Shown here one piece after another: positions 1 to 8,800 of a stretch of 64,000 nt of DNA. The position numbers and the translations under genes are program-made. Where the stretch lies: assembly GCA_903819975.1 (NCBI GenBank), contig CAIJFI010000011.1, positions 1 through 64,000 on the forward strand, given 5' to 3'. The first letter of the stretch is position 1, and each line of letters begins with the position of its first letter. Source of the DNA: an uncultured Bacteroidota bacterium. GTDB taxonomy: Bacteria; Bacteroidota; Bacteroidia; Chitinophagales; Chitinophagaceae. The notes beneath the pieces were generated by a model, which saw nothing but the letters and a program-made list of their open reading frames with translations, ran no database searches and was not told the origin of the DNA.

Positions 1-364
1 CTAAACACCATTCATTTAATAAGCGTATGCTACGCGGACTATTTGCTGCAATCATATCGGCACTTAGTTGATACACTAATCCGTCTATTTTCCAGCGTAG
101 GGTATTATAAATGGCTAATGCGCTGTCTACTTGTTCCTTATTTACTGCGGTCTCTTTTTTTGCGGAACCTATTTTGTCACTAAGGTATAATTCACTTGTG
201 TATTTAATTTCAATAAGTCTGTTGAGTAAGCCCTTTGCTGGAGCTTGCTCCGGCTGCGCCTCCGCAGCCGAAACAAACATTACTAGCAGAACAAAAACCA
301 TCGCCTTTAAAATTAAAAAACCACTATCTAAACCTAATTTAATGTGCTTGCTATAATTTTTCAT
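1..364 (-). CDS. Secreted hypothetical protein, C-terminus beyond the window
   Basis: The minus-strand frame is open from an ATG at 362-364 to the window edge, giving 121 residues with no stop. The N-terminus has a positively charged start (MKNYSKH), then a hydrophobic stretch at about residues 18-36 ending in AEAQ, which looks like a signal peptide. The mature part is hydrophilic, with no motif I recognise. It follows the caspase-like gene by 16 nt on the same strand, so the two are probably co-transcribed. A GC-rich inverted repeat (251-258/263-270) lies in frame just after the signal peptide. The function is unknown. Confidence 0.6.
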   Translation of the reverse strand, partial: MKNYSKHIKLGLDSGFLILKAMVFVLLVMFVSAAEAQPEQAPAKGLLNRLIEIKYTSELYLSDKIGSAKKETAVNKEQVDSALAIYNTLRWKIDGLVYQLSADMIAANSPRSIRLLNEWCL

Positions 365-380
365 ACTTGTATTTTTTCGT

Positions 381-1160
381 TTATAAAAAGAAAGTCCTTT
401 TTTCCAATAAACCTTCGGTCTGTGGACTTTGATCATATCCATTATGCTGTAAGTCTACATTTACCAGTTGAACAATTAAATCCATTGGTTTAGTATCTCC
501 GTATTCAAGAAGGTTCTGAATTAAATAATGGGTAAAAGCGCCATTAAAACGATTATTGATAATGGCATCGGCACTTAACTGGTGCGATTCACAAGCACTT
601 AGCAAGGCCCCGTTTAATGGGGTAGTTATTGCACTTGCTGTATTGGGCACTATATCTCCACTTACTCTTGGCCCATTAAAATACCTATATAGCTTTTCTC
701 CGCTATTAAAAGGGTCTCGGGACAGGTCTTCCGCATGGCAGGAGTCCGAAATCCATACAAAATGTACTCCTTTAGGGATTCCAGCAAACAGCTGCGCAAA
801 TTCTTTATCCCTTAATGTAGTATTGTTACTACCATCAAAATCATATGGGCAGATTATCTCATCTAATCCATCTTTTTCTAATTGCTGTGTTAAGGTAGGG
901 GCCTGTGCTCCATGTCCACTATAATGAAATAATAGTTGGTCTCCTGGTTGTGCGCCTTCTAATAGCCATTTAATTTGTGTGATGATTCCTTTTTTAGTAG
1001 CCTCTCTGTCAGTTAGCTTTTTAATATTTTCCTTGGCATACACATTATTTTTTTCTGAGATAAAATGTTCCATGTCCAGGATGTCATTTATACATCCTCT
1101 TAATTCATTTCTTGGATCTGGGTATTTATTAATACCTACTAATAGTGCTTTGTTTTTCAT
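381..1160 (-). CDS. Caspase-like (peptidase C14 / metacaspase-type) protein
   Basis: This is a 259-aa protein with the caspase p20-type fold signature. It opens with KALLVGINKYP, followed by a conserved RGCINDI motif. The catalytic His is in YSGHG (about His83) and the catalytic Cys in SDSCHAE (about Cys141), so the dyad is intact. Family members are cysteine proteases of the CD clan, and bacterial ones often cut after basic residues. No signal peptide is seen, so it is probably cytoplasmic. I chose the ATG at 1160 because the upstream in-frame extension to 1211 is low-complexity and precedes the conserved start. It is followed closely by the secreted hypothetical gene at 1-364. The substrate is unknown. 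Confidence 0.85.
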   Translation of the reverse strand: MKNKALLVGINKYPDPRNELRGCINDILDMEHFISEKNNVYAKENIKKLTDREATKKGIITQIKWLLEGAQPGDQLLFHYSGHGAQAPTLTQQLEKDGLDEIICPYDFDGSNNTTLRDKEFAQLFAGIPKGVHFVWISDSCHAEDLSRDPFNSGEKLYRYFNGPRVSGDIVPNTASAITTPLNGALLSACESHQLSADAIINNRFNGAFTHYLIQNLLEYGDTKPMDLIVQLVNVDLQHNGYDQSPQTEGLLEKRTFFL

Positions 1161-1342
1161 ATTTTTTTTGATTTGTTTTATTGAAAATAGAATTAAAATT
1201 TTCTGTTCCAAATTTTATTTTTACTTTCATATGCACACTTAAAAGCCTTACCTAGAAAGGATTCTAGGGTATTTATCGCAAAGTAAATAGGAGCCTAATT
1301 CTCTGCTTTAGTCTATTTAGAATATGTGCTAAAAAATATTTT

Positions 1343-1759
1343 ATGAAAAAAGATCCACGAACAAGTTTATTCAAGAGTTTCTCTCTTTTTTGCATCGCTT
1401 TGGTATTATTAGTCACTACCGCGCCGCTTGGTTTTTTATATGCACTTGTGCGTCAAATTGTTTTTGAAAAAGCAAAATCATTGAGTTGGTTTTTTGTTGA
1501 AGTCGCCCTTGTGTTAGACCAAGCTGGTAATGTTGTGATGCAACATTTATTAAATGACACGCTGCTTGTTAAAAATGCTAACACCTATTATTTCGGTAAC
1601 AAGAAAGAAACCATTAGTAGTGTGATTGGCAAAAACTCCCTAACAGATACCCTTAACTATTTAGGCAAGGCACTTAATGCACTGCTGAACTTTATTGATA
1701 AGGATCACTCGCTTAACTCTATTATTTATGATGTTAAGCGATGGGAGGAGGGAAATTAA
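1343..1759 (+). CDS. Hypothetical membrane-anchored protein
   Basis: This is a 138-aa protein with one hydrophobic segment at about residues 13-36 and a mostly soluble C-terminal part containing YYFGNKKETISSVIGKN. I do not recognise the family. The segment could be an uncleaved signal anchor. It stands alone between the divergently transcribed caspase-like gene and the tRNA-Arg on the opposite strand. Codon use resembles the neighbouring core genes. Confidence 0.65.
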   Translation: MKKDPRTSLFKSFSLFCIALVLLVTTAPLGFLYALVRQIVFEKAKSLSWFFVEVALVLDQAGNVVMQHLLNDTLLVKNANTYYFGNKKETISSVIGKNSLTDTLNYLGKALNALLNFIDKDHSLNSIIYDVKRWEEGN

Positions 1760-1762
1760 TTG

Positions 1763-1834
1763 TGGTCCCGCCAAGAATCGAACTTGGATCTAGTGTTTAG
1801 GAAACGCCTATTCTATCCATTGAACTACGGGACC
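1763..1834 (-). tRNA. tRNA-Arg (anticodon CCT)
   Basis: The reverse strand folds as a cloverleaf. The acceptor arm is GGTCCCG/CGGGACC, the D stem GTTC/GAAT, the T arm CCAAG-TTCGAAT-CTTGG, and the discriminator base is A. The anticodon loop is TTCCTAA, giving anticodon CCT, which reads AGG. The anticodon stem (GGCGT/ACACT) has one C-A mismatch and one G-T wobble pair, which is weaker than usual. The 3' CCA is not encoded; the genome has CA after the discriminator base. Confidence 0.9.
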
Positions 1835-1921
1835 CCCTTCATTGAACTAGTCGTAATTGCTAGTCCAGCTTATGAGGAGTGCAAAATTAACTACTTCTTT
1901 TTAAGTGACACTATATTTTGG

Positions 1922-1929
1922 TATCTTTG
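1922..1929 (+). promoter_or_regulatory. Putative Bacteroidota -7 promoter box (TATCTTTG)
   Basis: TATCTTTG matches the Bacteroidota -7 consensus TAnnTTTG. It lies 18 nt before the ATG at 1948, so transcription would begin only a few bases before the gene. This supports the start chosen for the TPR protein. A clear -33 TTTG element is not visible. Confidence 0.45.
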
Positions 1930-1947
1930 ACCCTCAAATACAATCAC

Positions 1948-2604
1948 ATGGGTTTCTACAACATTATAATTAAGTTTCGTTTATGGCTAAGTTTAGTAGC
2001 CATTTTTGCTGGTTTAGGCCTTGAATTATCTGGTCTTGCTCATTTTTGGCCAGTTTTCCCTCTATATTTTGTGGGTTTAATTGGTATTTTGAGTCACTTT
2101 TTTATTGGTCCTTTGCGTTTAGTGCAAGCTCCAATGGAAGCGGGTGATATGGTAGAAGTAGAACGTATTTTAGCTACTATTTGGTGGCCTCAATTATTAT
2201 ACAAGCCTATTCGCAGTACTTACTATACAATTAAAGGCAACATTGCAATGGTGAATCAGGACTTTGATACTGCCGAAAAGCATTTAAAAACAAGTAGTGC
2301 TTTAGGTTCTGCAATGCCCGAAGCTGAAGGTGCAAATAAATTACAATTAGGAATGATGGCAATGCAAAGAGGAGACACCAAACAAGGTGAATCTTATATC
2401 CGTGCTGCACTAAGAGCGGGAATTCCTGATAAAGAATCTGAAGCAGTTGCTTTTTTAAGCATGTGTCAAATTTTTATGAACAAAAGAGAGTTCCGTGCCG
2501 CTAAAGATTATTTCAGAAAAGCAAAAGCATGTAAGCCAACTACTAAACAAGTAGTAGACCAAATAAAAGAAATAGAGAAATACATTTCTCGTATGCCTGG
2601 ATAA
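1948..2604 (+). CDS. Membrane protein with TPR-like C-terminal repeats
   Basis: This is a 218-aa protein. Two hydrophobic segments (about residues 10-30 and 33-53) are followed by a soluble helical part. That part contains TPR-like stretches such as KGNIAMVNQDFDTAEKHL and EFRAAKDYFRKAKA. TPR proteins usually mediate protein-protein contacts, here probably on the cytoplasmic face of the inner membrane. I used the ATG at 1948, because the upstream extension to 1918 would place the -7 promoter box inside the gene. A strong terminator follows. The specific partner is unknown. Confidence 0.75.
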   Translation: MGFYNIIIKFRLWLSLVAIFAGLGLELSGLAHFWPVFPLYFVGLIGILSHFFIGPLRLVQAPMEAGDMVEVERILATIWWPQLLYKPIRSTYYTIKGNIAMVNQDFDTAEKHLKTSSALGSAMPEAEGANKLQLGMMAMQRGDTKQGESYIRAALRAGIPDKESEAVAFLSMCQIFMNKREFRAAKDYFRKAKACKPTTKQVVDQIKEIEKYISRMPG

Positions 2605-2637
2605 TTATCTTATTAGAAATTTTTCTACATTATATTC

Positions 2638-2670
2638 AATCCCACTTTTAAAACGAGTGGGATTTTTTTT
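2638..2670 (+). terminator. Rho-independent terminator
   Basis: ATCCCACT pairs with AGTGGGAT across a 9-nt loop and is followed by eight T residues. It closes the TPR membrane-protein gene. Confidence 0.85.
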
Positions 2671-2758
2671 ATATACAACTTATTTATATGTATTAAAACG
2701 TTAAACACTTTTATTTTTGATTAAACTATTGACTTAGTTTTGCTATCTAATAATTAAT

Positions 2759-3220
2759 ATGACAATCTCCCCCAAGCATTGTCTAGTAATAGTTGCATCG
2801 GTATTTGCAATTAAGGCTAGCGCTCAAAAATCTACAATTAATAAGGATACTAACGGCAAGTTGTTGTACAGTTACAATAAGACTATTGATAATAACAATA
2901 CTAGCTTTGATGTTCGCATCATTTATAAAAAAGATCAGGTAATTTATAAAGAAGAAATGGATTCAGTGGTGTTACATAGCCAAGCTGAATTAAATGACTT
3001 TACGTCTAGTCTTCAAAAAGTAATTGAAAGTTTACCTAACGAAAAAGCAAATCCGGTTTTTGAAAAACCAACTTATACTTTGTTAAAAACTGATAAAGGA
3101 ATGGGCGGTATTTTTGTTTCAATTTCTAATCACACGGGAACCATTGTTGCTAACAACACAAAACCTCAAGCCTTAGATTTATTAGAATGGATTAAGTCAA
3201 TTACTTTCGGAAAAGAATAA
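2759..3220 (+). CDS. Secreted hypothetical protein
   Basis: This is a 153-aa protein with an N-terminal hydrophobic signal (CLVIVASVFAIKASAQ) and a predicted cleavage after Ala. The mature part is hydrophilic, with alternating beta-like stretches and no recognised catalytic motif. It sits alone between two terminators, so it is probably monocistronic. Likely location is the periplasm or cell surface; the function is unknown. Confidence 0.7.
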   Translation: MTISPKHCLVIVASVFAIKASAQKSTINKDTNGKLLYSYNKTIDNNNTSFDVRIIYKKDQVIYKEEMDSVVLHSQAELNDFTSSLQKVIESLPNEKANPVFEKPTYTLLKTDKGMGGIFVSISNHTGTIVANNTKPQALDLLEWIKSITFGKE

Positions 3221-3244
3221 TTTAGAAAAAATATTTCACCTTAT

Positions 3245-3278
3245 AAAAAAACCTGCTTTAATTGAGCAGGTTTTTTTT
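3245..3278. terminator. Bidirectional terminator
   Basis: AACCTGCT pairs with AGCAGGTT. A run of eight T follows on the plus strand and six A precede it, so it can stop both the gene ending at 3220 and the minus-strand purN-like gene ending at 3325. Confidence 0.85.
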
Positions 3279-3324
3279 ATGCATTTTATTTAAATTATAA
3301 CACTGTTACTTTAATTGATGTGTG

Positions 3325-4230
3325 TTACTTTAACAATAACTTTTCTATTGTTGGTGCAAAGTGTGCATGTTCTAATGCATGAATTTTATCTGCTAAAATT
3401 TCGGGCGTGTCGTCTTTTTGAATTGAGCATGTTGCTTGATATATTATAGCACCCTCGTCGTAATGTTCATTCACCCAATGTATGGTAATACCCGATTGGG
3501 TTTCACCTGCTGCTACAACTGCTTCATGCACGCGTGATCCATACATTCCCTTCCCTCCATATTTTGGTAATAATGCTGGATGTATATTAATGATTCCTTT
3601 TGCTTTTGCTTTTCCTGGTTGAAATGCGCGCACTAAAACTGCTGGTACTTTCCATAAGAATCCTGCTAACACTATAAATTCTATATCGGCATTGCGTAAA
3701 CTTTCTACATACCCTGTGCTTGCAAATTCTTCCTTATTAATTAGTAAAGTGGGGATGCCTTTTTCCTTTGCAATATTTAATACCCCTGCTGTTGGCACAT
3801 TACACACTATTAATGAAACTTTAATGCGGTTTTGGGTATTGGCGCCGGGCTGCGCGTCGGCGCCCTCAAAATATTCTATAATTTTTCTTGCATTGGACCC
3901 TGCGCCCGACGCAAAAATGGCAATATGTATTGTTGAATTTGCCCCAGTATATCCAAACAACTTTGCTCCAACCCTGCCCAAATACCCCTTAAAAAAGCTA
4001 AACTGCCCGGTGAAAAAACTCACGAAAATCACCGAAAATGGCCATAAAATGGTCAAAAATAGGGGATAAATGAGCCAAAATGCCCAATTTCTCTCCAAAA
4101 AGGCTAAATCCAATATTTTAGTACACAACCTTCCACTTAGGCTTCCTCCTAAGGCAAAAGTAAGTATCACCAATCCAAATTGTACTGGTCCAAGTCCCCA
4201 TTTTTCCCTTAATGTGTTCAATTTGCCCAT
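3325..4230 (-). CDS. purN: Phosphoribosylglycinamide formyltransferase with N-terminal membrane domain
   Basis: This is a 301-aa fusion. Residues 1-100 hold two hydrophobic helices (about 17-37 and 50-75) resembling the small Bacteroidota membrane family DUF6787. From about residue 102 it is a PurN-type formyltransferase: a phosphate-binding loop ASGAGSNARK, the catalytic Asn-x-His in INIHPALLPKYGG, and the Asp in YDEGAI. PurN transfers formyl from 10-formyl-THF to GAR in purine synthesis and is normally soluble and about 190 aa. No in-frame ATG lies at the domain junction, so the fusion appears genuine. A GC-rich in-frame insertion (QPGAN region, 3841-3864) lies between the first beta-strand segments. 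The role of the membrane tether is unknown. Confidence 0.85.
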   Translation of the reverse strand: MGKLNTLREKWGLGPVQFGLVILTFALGGSLSGRLCTKILDLAFLERNWAFWLIYPLFLTILWPFSVIFVSFFTGQFSFFKGYLGRVGAKLFGYTGANSTIHIAIFASGAGSNARKIIEYFEGADAQPGANTQNRIKVSLIVCNVPTAGVLNIAKEKGIPTLLINKEEFASTGYVESLRNADIEFIVLAGFLWKVPAVLVRAFQPGKAKAKGIINIHPALLPKYGGKGMYGSRVHEAVVAAGETQSGITIHWVNEHYDEGAIIYQATCSIQKDDTPEILADKIHALEHAHFAPTIEKLLLK

Positions 4231-4437
4231 AAATCAGCATTATTTGCCCTCAAAGGTGGCCTTTTTTTTCAAAACTGTGTCATTTCCGCCACTTAATTTG
4301 ACCCCCTGTTGAAACAGTTTACAGTTTTATGACAATTCTCCCACACAAATCACCCAGCCCCTTGAAACTCAATCCTTATAAGGAAAAAAAAACTACAATA
4401 TTCTTAGCTTTTAATGCGTTTCTTACCTAATTTTGCC

Positions 4438-4445
4438 ACCGTTCA
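4438..4445 (+). promoter_or_regulatory. Putative -7 promoter box of the act/cox operon
   Basis: TAATTTTG fits the Bacteroidota TAnnTTTG consensus and lies 35 nt before the first gene of the respiratory operon (ATG at 4481). No exact TTTG -33 element is seen at the usual spacing. Confidence 0.45.
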
Positions 4446-4480
4446 AGGATATTTTTCCACACTAGACACTGTTTGTGTAT

Positions 4481-5734
4481 ATGACAATTTTAAGAAGCCT
4501 AGCTAAGATCGTTTCGATCTTCCTATTTATCACCCTTAGTTCATCTATCGGTAACCAGTTAAATGCGCAAGATGGGAAATCTCTTTTCTCCCAAAACTGT
4601 GCATCTTGTCACGCGGTTAATAAAAAATTAACTGGCCCTGCGTTAGCCGGAGTTGAAGATCGTTGGCCTGATAAAAAGAATTTATATGCTTGGATCAAGA
4701 ACAACCAAGCTTTTTTGAAAACAGGTGATGCCTACGCTAACAAATTGTACAACGAGTACAATAAGACTGCGATGAACTTGTTTCCAACTTTATCTGATAA
4801 AGATATTGATGCAATTCTAGCATACATTAAATCTGTTCCAGCAGCAGGTGCAGCGCCAGTAGGTGGTGCAGCAGCAGCGGCTCCAGCCGAAGAGTCTGAT
4901 AGCACTTTAGTGTTTGGTTTATTAAGTTTAATTCTTGCAGTTGTTGCGTTAATCTTATTGCAAGTTAACAGCAACTTGAAAAAATTATCTGATGACAAAG
5001 CAGGTATTCCTGCAACAGAGCCAGTTCCTTTTTATCGTAATAAAGCATACATCGCTTTTGTTGCAATCATCTTATTTATTGCAGGTGGTTACATGACTAC
5101 AGTAGGTGCGATGAACTTAGGTCGCTCTAAAGATTACCAACCAGAACAACCAATTTATTATTCTCATAAAGTACACGCTGGCGTTAACCAAATTAACTGT
5201 CAATACTGTCACACTGGAACTTACCAAGGTAAGCAAGCTACATTGCCAAGTGTGAATGTGTGTATGAACTGTCACGCTGCTATTAACGAATACAAAGGTG
5301 AAGCTTTGAAACGCGAAAATGGTGATGTTGTTGATGGTACTGCAGAAATTAAAAAATTATACAAATACGCTGGCTTTACCGAAGGTCAACCTTGGGATGC
5401 TTCTAAAGCAAAACCAATTGAGTGGGTGCGTATCCACAACTTACCGGATCACGTTTACTTTAACCACGCTCAACACGTGAATGCTGGACAAGTTGCTTGT
5501 CAACAATGTCATGGTGAAATTCAAAAAATGGGTGAGGTAAAACAATTCGCTGACTTAAGTATGGGTTGGTGCGTTAACTGTCACAGAGCAACTAAAGTTC
5601 AATTTAAAGACAATGGTTTCTATAGCATCTATGAAAAATTCCATGCCGATTTAAAGTCTGGAAAAATTGATAGCACTAAAGGAATTACTGTTGAAAAAAT
5701 TGGTGGTACTGAGTGTCAAAAATGTCACTACTAG
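4481..5734 (+). CDS. actA: Alternative complex III subunit ActA, multiheme cytochrome c
   Basis: This is a 417-aa protein with six CxxCH haem-c sites: about Cys40, Cys240, Cys261, Cys343, Cys364 and Cys412. The first site lies in an N-terminal class-I cytochrome c domain after a signal segment (residues 5-29). The other five form the ActA pentahaem part. An Ala/Pro-rich linker (about residues 115-138) and two hydrophobic helices (about 140-160 and 186-206) lie between them. ActA accepts electrons within alternative complex III, the quinol:electron acceptor oxidoreductase that replaces bc1. The ATG at 4481 is preferred over a GTG two codons upstream. It is the first gene of the actABCDEF-cox operon. 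Confidence 0.93.
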   Translation: MTILRSLAKIVSIFLFITLSSSIGNQLNAQDGKSLFSQNCASCHAVNKKLTGPALAGVEDRWPDKKNLYAWIKNNQAFLKTGDAYANKLYNEYNKTAMNLFPTLSDKDIDAILAYIKSVPAAGAAPVGGAAAAAPAEESDSTLVFGLLSLILAVVALILLQVNSNLKKLSDDKAGIPATEPVPFYRNKAYIAFVAIILFIAGGYMTTVGAMNLGRSKDYQPEQPIYYSHKVHAGVNQINCQYCHTGTYQGKQATLPSVNVCMNCHAAINEYKGEALKRENGDVVDGTAEIKKLYKYAGFTEGQPWDASKAKPIEWVRIHNLPDHVYFNHAQHVNAGQVACQQCHGEIQKMGEVKQFADLSMGWCVNCHRATKVQFKDNGFYSIYEKFHADLKSGKIDSTKGITVEKIGGTECQKCHY

Positions 5735-5800
5735 TATTTGGATCTGATCGAAATAAAAAAGAGTATTAAATAAGACGCGTAATATTTTATATACATTATT

Positions 5801-8800
5801 ATGGAGCAAAATAAGAACTGGCAAAGTTTTGGTGAATTAAACAAATCTGCTGCCTATAACAAAGAGGTGGAGAACGAGTTTAAAGAAGAACTTCCTTTTG
5901 TAGAAGACCATAGTGGTTTTTTACAAGCGAAAGCACCTCGTCGTGACTTCTTAAAATATTTAGGTTTTAGTACTGCTGCTGCTGCAGTAGCTGCGAGCTG
6001 TGAAATGCCAATTAAAAAAGCAATCCCTTTCGCTAACAAACCAGAAGATATCGTTCCTGGTATCGCTGATTATTATGCAACAACTTATGTGCAAGATGGT
6101 GATGTGGTAAGCGTTGTTGCTAAAGTACGTGATGGTCGTCCTATTAAATTAGAAGGTAATACTTTAAGTCCTATCACAGGTGGCGGTACCTCTGCAAGAG
6201 TGCAAGCTTCTGTTTTAGATTTATATGATACTGCTCGTTTACGTTTCCCTACTATTGGTGGTAAAGAAGCAACTTTTGAAGCAGTTGATAAAGCAATTGC
6301 AAGTGAATTATCTGGTAACGCAGTTATTGTTACTAGCTCTATCACTTCTCCTTCTACTAAAGCAGTTATCGCTCAGTTCTTAGCTAAACATCCAGGAAGT
6401 AAACACGTTACTTATGACGCAGTTTCTTTTAGCGGTATGTTATTAGCAAACGAAGCTAGCTATGGTAAAAAAGTAATTCCTTCTTACCATTTTGAAAAAG
6501 CAAAAGCAATTGTTTCATTAAGTGCCGATTTCTTAGGTACTTGGTTAAGCCCTGTTGAATTTGCTAAACAATATGCAGTAGGAAAAAGAATAGATGAAAA
6601 AAATCCTGCAATGAGCAAGCATATCCACTTTGAAACAGTGGCTAGCTTAACTGGTTCTAATGCAGATGAAAAATATTTATGTCGCCCTTCTGAAATTGGC
6701 GCTATTGCTGTTGCTTTATTAAGTGCAGTAAAAGGCGGAGAGATTGCTGGCGTTGACGCGAAGTTAAAAGCTGGCATCGAAGCTGCTGCAAAAGCATTAA
6801 CAGAAAATAAAGGTGCTGCATTAGTTGTTGCTGGTAGCAATGACAAAGACATTCAAGTGGTTGTAAATGCAATCAACGATGCAATTGGTGCAAACGGTAC
6901 AACAATTAATTTTGGTGCTACTGCTAATTACCGTCAAGGTATTGATAGCGACTTTGCTACATTGGTTGACGACATGAATGCTGGAAAAGTAAACACTATT
7001 TTATTCCACGGTGCTAACCCTGTTTACACTTGGCCTGCTGCAGATAAAGTAAAATCTGGTTTAGCAAAAGTTAAAACTACAATTTCATTTAGCGGTAAGT
7101 TAGACGAAACTGCTGCAGTTTGTAACTACGTTATTCCTGATCATCATTTCTTAGAAAGTTGGGGTGATGCCGAACCAATCTCTGGTCACATCTCTTTTAT
7201 CCAACCTACTATCGCTCCTTTATTTAAAACACGTGCTTTCCAAGATTCATTATTAAAATGGTCTGGCGATGCTACTGAATATACCAACTACGTTAAAAAT
7301 TTCTGGTCTGCTAAATTAGGCGGAGAGAATGGTTGGAATAAAACATTACAAGACGGCGTTATTAATCCTGCTACTCCTGTTGTAAGTGGTGCAAGTATTA
7401 ATTCATCTGCCGTTGCTGCTTCTTTAATTGCAGTTAATGCAGTTAAACCTTCAGCAAAAATTGAATTAGCATTATACCAAAAAGTGGGTATCGGGGCTGG
7501 TCAAGGTGCGAGTAACCCTTGGTTACAAGAATTACCAGATCCAGTTACACGTGCAACTTGGGATAACTATATTATTGTTTCTCCAGCAATGGCGAAATCT
7601 TTATTAAACATCGACTTAAACAACGGTGGACAAGCTGATGCTTACGAGGTACAACCTCCTAAGAAAGTTGTGAAATTAACTGTTGATGGAAAGTCAATTG
7701 AATTACCTGTATTAATCATTCCTGGTACACACCCTCAAACTGTGGGTATCGCTGTAGGTTATGGTCGTGCAGAGTCTGTTGGTAAAGCAGTTGTTGGTAC
7801 TGGTAAAAATGCATATCCATTGGCTTGCATTAAAAATGGTACTGTAAACTTTAGCTGTGCCGATGTTACTTTAACTGTTACTGGTGAAACTTATCCAGTG
7901 GCGTTAACACAAACACATTTCCGTTACGATACTACACAAGGTAATCGTACCGAGGTGATGAAGGAAATGACTTTAGCGGAATACAAACATAACCCTACAG
8001 AAATTTTAGATGAGAGAGAAGCTGAAACAAAACCTTATGGTGGTTTAGCTAATTATGAAAAAGATGCTACTATTTATCCTGTGTACGATCGTCCAGGAAT
8101 TAAATGGGGTATGAGCGTTGACTTAAATGCTTGTAATGGTTGTGGCGCTTGTGTTGTTGCATGTAATGCAGAAAACAACGTTGCAATTGTTGGTAAGCCC
8201 GAAGTTTTACGTGGTCATGAAATGCATTGGTTGCGTATTGATAAATATTTTAGTGGTGATATGGAAAATCCAAAAGTAGTTTTCCAACCATTAATGTGTC
8301 AACATTGTGACAACGCTCCTTGTGAAAACGTTTGTCCAGTTGCTGCAACAAATCATAGCTCAGAAGGTTTAAACCAAATGACTTATAACAGATGTATTGG
8401 TACACGTTATTGCGCGAACAACTGTCCTTTTAAAGTGCGTCGTTTTAACTGGGCTGATTATTCTGGTGCTGATAGCTTCCCTGATAACCAAGAAGGTGTA
8501 GTAAACGATGTTGTAATAAACATGAATGATGACTTAACTAGAATGGTATTAAACCCAGACGTTACAGTTAGATCTCGTGGTGTGATTGAAAAATGTTCTT
8601 TCTGTGTACAACGTTTACAAGCTGCTAAATTAGACGCGAAAAAAGATTCTCGTCCAATGGTTGATAGTGATATCAAAGTAGCATGTCAACAATCTTGTCC
8701 TACAAACGCTATCAACTTTGGTAACGCTAACGACAAACACAGTGCAATCACTAAAGTGCGTGTTGAAAATCCTAACCGCCAGTTTTATGTGTTAGAGCAA

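Noticed and set aside
2790-2815. Further copy of the pectin operator (CGGTATTTGC)
   Set aside because: It matches only part of the 14-mer, lies inside a coding signal-peptide region and is unrelated to pectin genes.
4070-4312. Plus-strand frame opposite the start of the purN-like gene
   Set aside because: It lies against a well-supported minus-strand gene, has no family features and is best seen as a mirror frame.
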